A stretch of DNA of 7,016 bases from Oceanococcus sp041619315 (lineage in GTDB: Bacteria > Pseudomonadota > Gammaproteobacteria > Nevskiales > Oceanococcaceae): assembly GCA_041619315.1 (NCBI GenBank), contig JBFKEC010000172.1, positions 1-7,016 of the forward strand, given 5' to 3'. The position numbers were made by a program, and so were the translations under genes. Under the pieces are notes generated by a model. That model did no database searches and was not told where the DNA came from. It saw only the letters and a list, made by a program, of their open reading frames with translations. Shown here one piece after another: positions 1-6,265 of this stretch. Positions within the stretch are counted from its first letter, which is position 1; the number at the start of each line of letters is the position of its first letter.

Positions 1-906
1 GACCACCATGCCGACGCTTGCACTCAAGGACGTCTGGTGCTCGCCCAGATTGATCGGTCGCTCGAGCTGACTCAGCATATCGGCGACGAACCTTTGCCCG
101 TCGCTGCGCGCTTGATCGGCGCTGCGCCAGCCATGATTCAGTATCGCGATAAAGCTGTCGCCTTCTTCACGGGCAAGAAAATCGTTGGGCTGCAAATGGC
201 CTTTGAGTCGACGGCAGCCCATGGCCAGAGCGGCGTCTCCCACGGTCGGACCAAACGTGTTGTTGAGCATCTGCATGCGGTCGAAATTGATGCGTGCCAC
301 GCACAGCTGCAGGCCCTGACGGAGTGCCGATTCGAGTTCATGACGCAGGCGCTCCTGCAGTTGTCGCCGATTGGGCAGGGCCGTGAGCTGATCGAACAGG
401 GTCAGATGCTGGGCCCGCTTGATCGCATCTTCGCGCTTGCCGATTTCCTGCTGTAGCGCTTCGTTGGTGCGTTTGAGCTGCAGCGTGCGCTTGCGCACGG
501 CCTGCTCGAGCATGAAATTCGTCTGGGCCAGCAGCAAATGCGTTTTGACCCGAGCCAAGACGGTGGGCGGGCTGATCGGCTTGGTGATGTAATCAACCGC
601 GCCAAGCCGAAAGCCGTTGATTTCGTCTTCGACTTCGCTGCGCGCGGTGGTGAAGATCACCGGAATCGTGCGGGTGCGCGGGTTGTCCTTGAGGCGTTTG
701 CACACTTCTTGCCCGTCCATGCCCGGCATCATGACATCGAGCAAAATCAGCTGTGGCGGATCATCACTGGCAGCAAGGCTCAGGGCCCGCTCGCCGTTGC
801 GCGCGACTTGCACGCGGTAGTCGCCCTTGAGGACTTCGACCAGAAGCTCAATGTTCTGCGGGGTGTCGTCTACGACCAGTACGGTCTGCTTGTTGGGTTC
901 TGTCAT
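1..906 (-). CDS. Response regulator, REC plus degenerate GGDEF domain (3' end outside window)
   Basis: The reading frame is open from the ATG at 906 to the window edge (302 residues, no stop). Residues 8-122 form a receiver domain: acidic pair D13-D14, phospho-acceptor D57 in LLDVMMPGMDG, T86/T87, and K109 in the TKP motif. A charged, probably coiled-coil linker (about 130-168) leads to a GGDEF-type domain starting at FDQLTALPNRR (171-181). The signature site reads E248-G-D-S-F252 instead of GGDEF, the usual first metal aspartate is N207, and the usual GH is G219-P220, so diguanylate cyclase activity is unlikely. By family knowledge, degenerate GGDEF domains often bind GTP or regulate an attached EAL phosphodiesterase; whether EAL follows here cannot be seen. 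The start overlaps the kinase stop as ATGA (903-906) and has no good Shine-Dalgarno sequence, which suggests translational coupling. It is probably the phospho-acceptor partner of that kinase (inference). Confidence 0.94.
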   Translation of the reverse strand, partial: MTEPNKQTVLVVDDTPQNIELLVEVLKGDYRVQVARNGERALSLAASDDPPQLILLDVMMPGMDGQEVCKRLKDNPRTRTIPVIFTTARSEVEDEINGFRLGAVDYITKPISPPTVLARVKTHLLLAQTNFMLEQAVRKRTLQLKRTNEALQQEIGKREDAIKRAQHLTLFDQLTALPNRRQLQERLRHELESALRQGLQLCVARINFDRMQMLNNTFGPTVGDAALAMGCRRLKGHLQPNDFLAREEGDSFIAILNHGWRSADQARSDGQRFVADMLSQLERPINLGEHQTSLSASVGMVV

Positions 907-3900
907 GACAGCCGAGGGGCCAGTTGATCGAGTTCCTGTGCCGCTTCCTCAAATGCGAAAGCGTCCAGAAGATCCTGAATTCGTTGCAAGTGGCTGTCCA
1001 GCCCCGGTGGTGCGCTGAAGGCTTTGGCGCGTTGTCGGGCGGTGGCATCTCCGGCGCCTACAAGTTGGCGTAGCGCATCGAGCTCCTGCGCATCAAGCGC
1101 GGGGCGCGGTGTCTCGCTGGATGCTGGGGCGCCGCGCTCAGACATCTGCGGCAGCGCCTGACTCAGGCTGTCCAGCGCGGCGCTCAGTTTTGCGCTCATT
1201 GCTGCGCAGCCTTTGGCATCTTCGCGTTCGGCATATTGTTCAGCGGCCTCGCAATGCTTGCGGATGGTGCTGGCGCCAAGGTTGCTGGCCGCGCCCTTGA
1301 GGGCATGGAGATGGGCTTTGAGGCTTTCCCACTCCCCGTTGTGGGCTTGCGTCGTGAGGTCGGTCGGCAGGGTGGAGAACCGTTCGCAGAGCTGACTGAG
1401 CAGGCGCAGATACAGGCCCTTGTTGTAGCTTGCGCGGTTCAACCCGGCTTCGATATTGACCCCCGGCAGGGCGGCGATGCGCTGGCGTGGTCGTGCGATC
1501 AGGGTGTCTTCGGTGGCCTGAACATCTAGCCATTCGGCAAGTTGTTCGTAAAGCTGGCCGACATCCACAGGCTTGGTGATGAAGTCGTTGAAGCCTTCGG
1601 ACAGACAGCGCGCGCGCGTTTCCGGGCGCGGGTCGGCGCTCATGGCCAGGATCGCAATGTCGCTATGGTCAAGTTCATCACGTATGGCGGTGGCGACTTC
1701 CCAGCCGCTCAAACTCGGCAGTTGCAGGTCGAGCATTACGAGGTCGATATCGTCATCGGAAAAGGCCGCCAACGCCTCCTCGCCGGTGCTGACCAGCGTC
1801 AGGCGAGCATGGGTGGCGTCAAGCAATTCCTGCATCAGTTCGCGCCCGATGGCATCGTCTTCGGCCAGCAGGATGTGCTTGCCGGACAGTTCCGGGATGC
1901 GCATCGGAATGAAGTCGTCGGGTTGCGACATCTTGCTGCGATTGGGGTCCAGCGCGGCGGCTATGGTGTCGAGCAAAATCGGTGAACTGATGGGCTTGAG
2001 CAGGACGGCGTCGACGTCACTGTCGCCTTCCAGTTCGCGCATCAGCTCTTCGCGACCGTAGCTGGTGATCATGATGAGCCGGCCCTTGAAGTTGGGCAGG
2101 GCCTTGATCCGTCTGGCCGTTTCAAGTCCGTCCATGTCCGGCATGCGCCAGTCCAAAAGAACAATATCGAAGGAGCGTTCGCCACTGATGTGCAGAGCCT
2201 GGGCGCCGTTGTGTGCCTCGTCAGCGCGAAAGCCGAAATGCTGCAGCGCCGAGACGATCACCTTGCGCGCGGAGCGACTGTCATCGACCACCAGGCAATC
2301 CAGAGCACCCAGCGAGCTGGCATGTTCGGCCATGGCTCTGAGGGTGTCTTCGGGCACGTCCAGATCGGCTTCAAAGTAGAAGGTGCTGCCTTTGCCCAGG
2401 GTACTTTGCACGGAGATTTCGCCACCCATCAGGTGCACCAGTTGGCGGGCAATGGTCAGGCCCAGCCCCGTGCCGCCGTACTGTCGGGTGGTCGAGCTGT
2501 CAGCCTGGGTAAAGGCTTCGAACAAATGCGCCTGGGCTTCGGGTTCGATACCGATGCCGCTGTCTTCGACCGCAAAATACAGGCGCGCGCGGCCTTCGGT
2601 ATACGCCACGCAGCGGATGATGAGTTTGACGTAACCCTGCTCAGTGAACTTGATCGCATTGCCGAGCAGGTTGATCAGGACCTGGCCGAGGCGGAGTGAA
2701 TCACCCAGCAGAAGGCGCGGTACGTCGTCGGCAATGTCCAGCTTCAGGCGCAGATTTTGTTCCTGGGCACGCACCGCTATAACGTCATTGACGCTGTCCA
2801 GCAGCTGTTCCAGTGAAAACTCCAGGTGCTCCAGTTCCATCCGCCCGGCGTCGATCTTGGACACATCCAGAATGTCGTTGATGATGCGCAGTAACAGGCG
2901 TGACGATGAGTCGATACGGCGCAGGTATTCCTCCTGACGCGGGGGCAGCTCGGTCTTCAGAGCCAGATGCGTCATGCCCAGAATCGCGTTCATCGGCGTG
3001 CGAATTTCATGGCTTAAGGTGGCCAGGAATTCGCTCTTGCTGCGGTTGCCGGCTTCAGCGGCTGCCAGTGCGCGCTCCAGCTGGGCGCGCAGTTCGACCA
3101 GTTCCTGCATGTCGACCGAAAAGCCTGTCCAGGTGCGCACTTGATCGCTGCGCTCGTGGAACTTGCCGAAGGCGCGGACCCAGCGGTAGTTGCCATCCGG
3201 GCGGAGCGAGCGATGTTCGCTGGTGAAATCGGCATCGTTGTCGGCGGCGTTCTGCAGGGCCTGGACGAGGGTCTCACGGTCATCCGGGTGAACGCTTTGC
3301 AGCACCGTGCTGATGTCGCTCATTGCGGCCACGCGCGGGACGGAATACAGCTGCTCAAATGCGCCGCCGACAAATGACAGCTGGACCGGTTGTGTGGCCT
3401 CAATCTGGAATTCCCACAGCACGCCCGGTGAGGCTTCGTTGATCTGGCGTAGGCGTCGCTCGGTTTGCTGCGCGCGGTGTTCGGCACGCTCGCGCGCTTT
3501 GAGGTCGGACTGGAAGGAGTCGGCCATCCAGTTCAGGGTGCCGGCCAGTTCGGCGATCTCGCGAACCCCGTAGATCTCGGCACGGGTGTGGTATTTGCCG
3601 CTGCCTATGGCCGTGCCGGCCTCAACCAGATGGCGCAACGGATTGACCATGTAGCGCTGTGTCGCCAGGAGGGTGACGATGATCAGCAAGCCGAGAAAGA
3701 TCAGCAATGAAAATTGCTGGGATTGATTGCGCCGGACGCGGTCGTGTTGATGTTGCTTGGCGCTGGTCAGGCGCTGCTCTACGGCTTTTTGGGTCTTGGC
3801 TATATGGTGGTCGAGCTGCCGCGCCAGGCTTTCGCGCGCCGGCTGGCTGAGCGACAGCAAGACCTGTGGTGACGCCTTGCCGGGAATGACGCCCTTGAGC

Positions 3901-4355
3901 AGTTCGGCCTGCAGCAAACCCATGTCGATAATCGTATCGAGTGCGCGGCGCAGCGATTCCAGTTCGCTGTCCTCGATCATGGTCTGGTTGAGCAGGTCGA
4001 CGAAACGGGCCGCCTGATTTTCGCGCGGACGGTTGTTGCTGTCGTGCAGATTCGCGACCGGATCATTAAGCAGATTGCGCAGCTCACGAAAACCGGCCAG
4101 CAGGGTTTCGTGGGTGCGCAGCTGTTCACGGTCGCCAAGGCTTGCGTACTGGCGAGCCGCGCTTTGTAAATCAGTCAGATTCTGCCGCAGGGTCTGGCTG
4201 ACTTCCTGCATGGCCAGATCCTGCTCGGTCAGTTCAAGCAGGTATTCACGCGCGTTGGTGGTCTGCGCAGTCAGGATCAGGGTCAATCCCAGCATCAAGG
4301 ACATGCCGCCCAGCAGCAGGGCGATGAAGATGGGGATGGGCAGAAACCGTTGCAT
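903..4355 (-). CDS. Tripartite hybrid sensor histidine kinase (HAMP-PAS-HisKA-HATPase-REC-REC-Hpt)
   Basis: This inner-membrane phosphorelay kinase has 1150 residues from the ATG at 4355. A TTG 12 codons upstream (4391) is open but has no ribosome site, and the ATG starts directly before TM1, so I prefer the ATG. Order by residue: TM1 about 4-30; helical periplasmic sensor about 32-213 with no recognised ligand fold; TM2 about 215-231; HAMP about 234-286; PAS_3-like fold about 310-423 (HPDDRE, DGNYRWVRAFGK); HisKA about 440-505 with H449 in LSHEIRTPMNAILGM; HATPase about 551-665 (N562 and N566 of the N box, D598-SGIGI, GGTGLGL 627-633); REC1 about 685-800 (D691, D692, acceptor D735, K787); REC2 about 826-944 (E832, D833, D834, acceptor D876, K928); Hpt about 978-1068 with H1017 in HALKGAASNLGA. 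A helical tail of about 65 residues follows. All catalytic residues are intact. The stimulus is unknown. Confidence 0.96.
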   Translation of the reverse strand: MQRFLPIPIFIALLLGGMSLMLGLTLILTAQTTNAREYLLELTEQDLAMQEVSQTLRQNLTDLQSAARQYASLGDREQLRTHETLLAGFRELRNLLNDPVANLHDSNNRPRENQAARFVDLLNQTMIEDSELESLRRALDTIIDMGLLQAELLKGVIPGKASPQVLLSLSQPARESLARQLDHHIAKTQKAVEQRLTSAKQHQHDRVRRNQSQQFSLLIFLGLLIIVTLLATQRYMVNPLRHLVEAGTAIGSGKYHTRAEIYGVREIAELAGTLNWMADSFQSDLKARERAEHRAQQTERRLRQINEASPGVLWEFQIEATQPVQLSFVGGAFEQLYSVPRVAAMSDISTVLQSVHPDDRETLVQALQNAADNDADFTSEHRSLRPDGNYRWVRAFGKFHERSDQVRTWTGFSVDMQELVELRAQLERALAAAEAGNRSKSEFLATLSHEIRTPMNAILGMTHLALKTELPPRQEEYLRRIDSSSRLLLRIINDILDVSKIDAGRMELEHLEFSLEQLLDSVNDVIAVRAQEQNLRLKLDIADDVPRLLLGDSLRLGQVLINLLGNAIKFTEQGYVKLIIRCVAYTEGRARLYFAVEDSGIGIEPEAQAHLFEAFTQADSSTTRQYGGTGLGLTIARQLVHLMGGEISVQSTLGKGSTFYFEADLDVPEDTLRAMAEHASSLGALDCLVVDDSRSARKVIVSALQHFGFRADEAHNGAQALHISGERSFDIVLLDWRMPDMDGLETARRIKALPNFKGRLIMITSYGREELMRELEGDSDVDAVLLKPISSPILLDTIAAALDPNRSKMSQPDDFIPMRIPELSGKHILLAEDDAIGRELMQELLDATHARLTLVSTGEEALAAFSDDDIDLVMLDLQLPSLSGWEVATAIRDELDHSDIAILAMSADPRPETRARCLSEGFNDFITKPVDVGQLYEQLAEWLDVQATEDTLIARPRQRIAALPGVNIEAGLNRASYNKGLYLRLLSQLCERFSTLPTDLTTQAHNGEWESLKAHLHALKGAASNLGASTIRKHCEAAEQYAEREDAKGCAAMSAKLSAALDSLSQALPQMSERGAPASSETPRPALDAQELDALRQLVGAGDATARQRAKAFSAPPGLDSHLQRIQDLLDAFAFEEAAQELDQLAPRLS

Positions 4356-4472
4356 CCGCCGCAATGTAGTAGCAAAGCAAGGACTTGCCAAGCGAGTGGT
4401 ACGGGTGGCTGTTGACAGCAGTGTCGGGGAAGGGCAGTGTGCGTAGTGTCAATACGCACTACGTGATTAAGC
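4356..4472. promoter_or_regulatory. Shared divergent intergenic region
   Basis: These 117 bases separate the minus-strand kinase ATG from the plus-strand reductase ATG, so both operons are probably transcribed from here. An exact TTGACA hexamer lies on the plus strand at 4412-4417 and another on the minus strand at 4452-4447. Neither has a convincing -10 hexamer at 16-19 bases, so a sigma-70 promoter is not proven; an activator-dependent or non-optimal promoter is possible. Neither adjacent ATG has a strong Shine-Dalgarno sequence. If the kinase starts at the TTG (4391), the region shrinks to 81 bases. Confidence 0.6.
4439..4463. promoter_or_regulatory. Two interlocked inverted repeats, candidate operator
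   Basis: Two perfect 7-bp dyads overlap here. GTGCGTA (4439-4445) pairs with TACGCAC (4453-4459) across a 7-base spacer. CGTAGTG (4442-4448) pairs with CACTACG (4457-4463) across an 8-base spacer. The element ends 10 bases before the reductase ATG and its centre contains the minus-strand TTGACA (4452-4447), so a bound protein could influence both operons. The MerR-type regulator encoded in the right-hand operon is the obvious candidate binder (inference). There is no following T-run, so it does not look like a terminator. Confidence 0.5.
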
Positions 4473-5567
4473 ATGCTCAAGCGATTGTTTTCACGCAAAG
4501 CCGCACCTGCAGCCCCGACCATTGCGCGCAAATCGCGTTCTACGGCACGTTGGGCGGCGGTTATGCCGCCTCAGGAGCGTCGCGTTCGGGTCAGTCGCAT
4601 TGAGCGGCTCACGCCGGATTCGGTGTGTGTGTTCATTACCCCGGTGGACGGCGGCGTCTGGACCTACCGTGCAGGGCAGTACCTCACCCACAGTCTGCGC
4701 ATTGACGGTAAGACGCTACGGCGCCCGTATTCCATCTGTGTGGCTGAGGGCGCGCGCGAGCTCGGTTTCGCCTGCAAGCGCGTCGATGGTGGTGTGGTGT
4801 CCGGGTATATCTGCGATCAATTGGCGGTGGGCGATGAATATGCCGTGCGCGGGCCTGCCGGTGATTTCTGTCTGCCGCCCGAGCCAGCACCCTTGCTGCT
4901 GATCGCGGCCGGTTGCGGAATCACACCGATCATCAGCCTGCTGGAAACGGCGCTGGAGTCTGATCCATACCAGGCGGTGGAATTGGTCTACGCCAGCCGC
5001 GATCAGGGCGCCATCATGTTTGCTGAGCGTCTTGCGCAGTTGGCTGAGCGCTATGCCAGGCTGAATGTGCGACATATCCTGAGCCGGCCGCAACCCGGCT
5101 GGGATGGGCTGTCCGGGCGGCTGGATGCAGCCACGCTGCGTCAGTTGCTTACGCCAACTGCTGACACCCACATATATCTGTGTGGGCCCAAAGTCATGAT
5201 GGACACACTGGGCGCTGCACTGCGCGAGGACGGTGTCGCTGAGGACGCAATACATTGCGAGGCCTTCACCCCGGCCGCGCGGGCCGTGCAAGGTCATCCT
5301 GATGCGCCTCAGACCGTGCACTTTTCACGCACGGGTCAGTCGGTAGTGCAGGCACCCGGCCAATCGATACTCGATGCCGCGCTGGCTCAGGGTGTGGGCC
5401 TGGATTTTTCCTGCACCGTGGGCGGCTGCGCCGCATGCAAGGTTCGTGTTGTCAAAGGCGCAACCCTGATGGATGAACCGAACTGCTTGTCTGCCGCGGA
5501 GCGTGAGCAGGGCTATACCCTGGCATGTTCGACCTATGCTCTGGAAGCGGTGGAGATCGACGCATGA
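4473..5567 (+). CDS. NAD(P)H:FAD oxidoreductase with C-terminal 2Fe-2S ferredoxin domain
   Basis: A 364-residue electron-transfer flavoprotein of the ferredoxin-NADP reductase superfamily, in the FAD/NAD/2Fe-2S order seen in PaaE-like reductases. The FAD domain spans about 35-135, with RPYS at 84-87 contacting the flavin in this family. The nucleotide domain spans about 138-265, with GCGITP (147-152) and YLCGP (235-239). The plant-type 2Fe-2S domain spans about 280-364, with ligands C314, C319, C322 and C352 (C-x4-C-x2-C-x29-C). By family it takes hydride from NAD(P)H and delivers single electrons to an oxygenase or desaturase. Residues 1-38 are an extension rich in Arg and Lys with no signal peptide; a later ATG at 4563 (residue 31) is a possible alternative start. 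The stop overlaps the next gene as ATGA, and the operon also encodes a diiron protein, the likely electron acceptor (inference). NADH versus NADPH preference cannot be decided. Confidence 0.94.
   Translation: MLKRLFSRKAAPAAPTIARKSRSTARWAAVMPPQERRVRVSRIERLTPDSVCVFITPVDGGVWTYRAGQYLTHSLRIDGKTLRRPYSICVAEGARELGFACKRVDGGVVSGYICDQLAVGDEYAVRGPAGDFCLPPEPAPLLLIAAGCGITPIISLLETALESDPYQAVELVYASRDQGAIMFAERLAQLAERYARLNVRHILSRPQPGWDGLSGRLDAATLRQLLTPTADTHIYLCGPKVMMDTLGAALREDGVAEDAIHCEAFTPAARAVQGHPDAPQTVHFSRTGQSVVQAPGQSILDAALAQGVGLDFSCTVGGCAACKVRVVKGATLMDEPNCLSAAEREQGYTLACSTYALEAVEIDA
5552..5556 (+). promoter_or_regulatory. Ribosome binding site of the MerR-type gene
   Basis: GGAGA lies 7 bases before the ATG at 5564, inside the end of the reductase gene. 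It supports that ATG over an in-frame ATG at 5525, which would extend the protein 13 residues upstream of the conserved MerR start and has no comparable site. Confidence 0.6.
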
Positions 5568-6265
5568 GCGCTTTGCGTATGAAGGATCTGGTGGCCCAGA
5601 CCGGCGCCAGTCGTGAAGCCATACGCTTCTATATCAATGAGGGGCTTTTGCCACAGCCACGTCGCACCTCGCGCAATATGGCCTGGTACTCGCAGGAGCA
5701 TGTCAGCCGGGTGCGCTACATCCGCGCCCTGCAGGAAGAACACTATCTGCCGCTCAAAGCGATACGCGCGGTGTTGGATGGGCAGGCTGCCGATCAGTTC
5801 TCGCCGCAGCAACTGCGCCAGTTTGAAGTGCTCCGCCAGCGCGAGGCTGCCGGTCACGAGGGTGAGGCGCGCAAACGATTCAGTGCAGTGGCCCATGAAT
5901 TGGGGCTGACCCTGGAAGAGCAGCAGGCCGCGCGTGAACTGGGTTTCGTCAATGATGATGGCTCATTGGGGCCAGCGGACGAAGAGCTGGTCCGCATCTG
6001 GGCCTCTATGCGCCACGAAGGCCTGACCCCGGAGCGCGGTTTCGGGCCTGCCGACATGGCCGCGATTCAGCGTGCCGTCGACGTCCTGCTTGGCAGTGAA
6101 ATCGATATGTTTTCTGCTCGCCTTCAAGACATGAACGATGACGAACTGGGGCATGTGATTGATCGCATTATTCCCAACGTCAATCGGGCATTCGCATTGC
6201 TGCATGAACGCCGCTTGCGTGAGTTTCTGCAACAAATTACCCGGCAACAAGGAGAGACAAAATGA
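5564..6265 (+). CDS. MerR-family transcriptional regulator, cysteine-free, long C-terminal domain
   Basis: A 233-residue DNA-binding regulator. Residues 5-72 form the MerR winged helix-turn-helix: MKDLVAQTGASREAIRFY (6-23), then the EGLLPQPRR wing entry (26-34), W41-Y42, and the second helical pair ending LPLKAIRAVL (62-71). The remaining 160 residues are mostly helical and do not match the short coiled coil plus metal-binding loop of MerR, CueR or SoxR. There is no cysteine anywhere, so thiol metal sensing or an iron-sulfur cluster is excluded; a small organic or lipid-like effector is more likely (inference). Both ends overlap neighbours by ATGA, between the reductase and the diiron gene, so its product is probably made in step with the enzymes it controls. 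Local control of the operon, and perhaps of the divergent one, is an inference. I do not recognise the C-terminal domain. Confidence 0.92.
   Translation: MSALRMKDLVAQTGASREAIRFYINEGLLPQPRRTSRNMAWYSQEHVSRVRYIRALQEEHYLPLKAIRAVLDGQAADQFSPQQLRQFEVLRQREAAGHEGEARKRFSAVAHELGLTLEEQQAARELGFVNDDGSLGPADEELVRIWASMRHEGLTPERGFGPADMAAIQRAVDVLLGSEIDMFSARLQDMNDDELGHVIDRIIPNVNRAFALLHERRLREFLQQITRQQGETK
6249..6256 (+). promoter_or_regulatory. Ribosome binding site of the diiron gene
   Basis: AAGGAGAG ends 5 bases before the ATG at 6262. It is the strongest Shine-Dalgarno sequence in the window and lies inside the end of the regulator gene. It suggests that the enzyme is translated at a high rate relative to the overlapping regulator. 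Confidence 0.75.

Noticed and set aside
37..456. Open plus-strand frame of 139 codons
   Set aside because: It lies antisense to the response regulator, whose REC and GGDEF motifs are clear. Its translation has no recognisable domain, and long antisense frames are expected in GC-rich coding DNA.
1608..1618. Alternating GC run, possible Z-DNA-like tract
   Set aside because: It is eleven bases within the REC2 coding region and explained by Arg and Ala codons in a GC-rich gene.
1542..2699. Several open plus-strand frames of 100-170 codons across this stretch
   Set aside because: All are antisense to the receiver, ATPase and HisKA domains of the kinase. They have no ribosome sites and low-complexity Ser/Arg or Gly/Gln/Val composition typical of shadow frames.
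4389..4391. TTG as the kinase start, adding 12 residues
   Set aside because: There is no Shine-Dalgarno sequence before it, and the ATG at 4355 places TM1 directly after a short basic start as expected for a signal anchor. It cannot be fully excluded.
4414..4425. Short dyad GACA-GCAG-TGTC
   Set aside because: Four-base arms are too short to separate from chance.
4412..4440. Sigma-70 promoter from the plus-strand TTGACA
   Set aside because: The hexamer is perfect, but no position 16-19 bases downstream resembles TATAAT, so I did not annotate a defined promoter.
4716..5321. Minus-strand frame of 201 codons
   Set aside because: It is antisense to the reductase, which has intact flavin, nucleotide and cluster motifs. 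The antisense product resembles no protein family I know.
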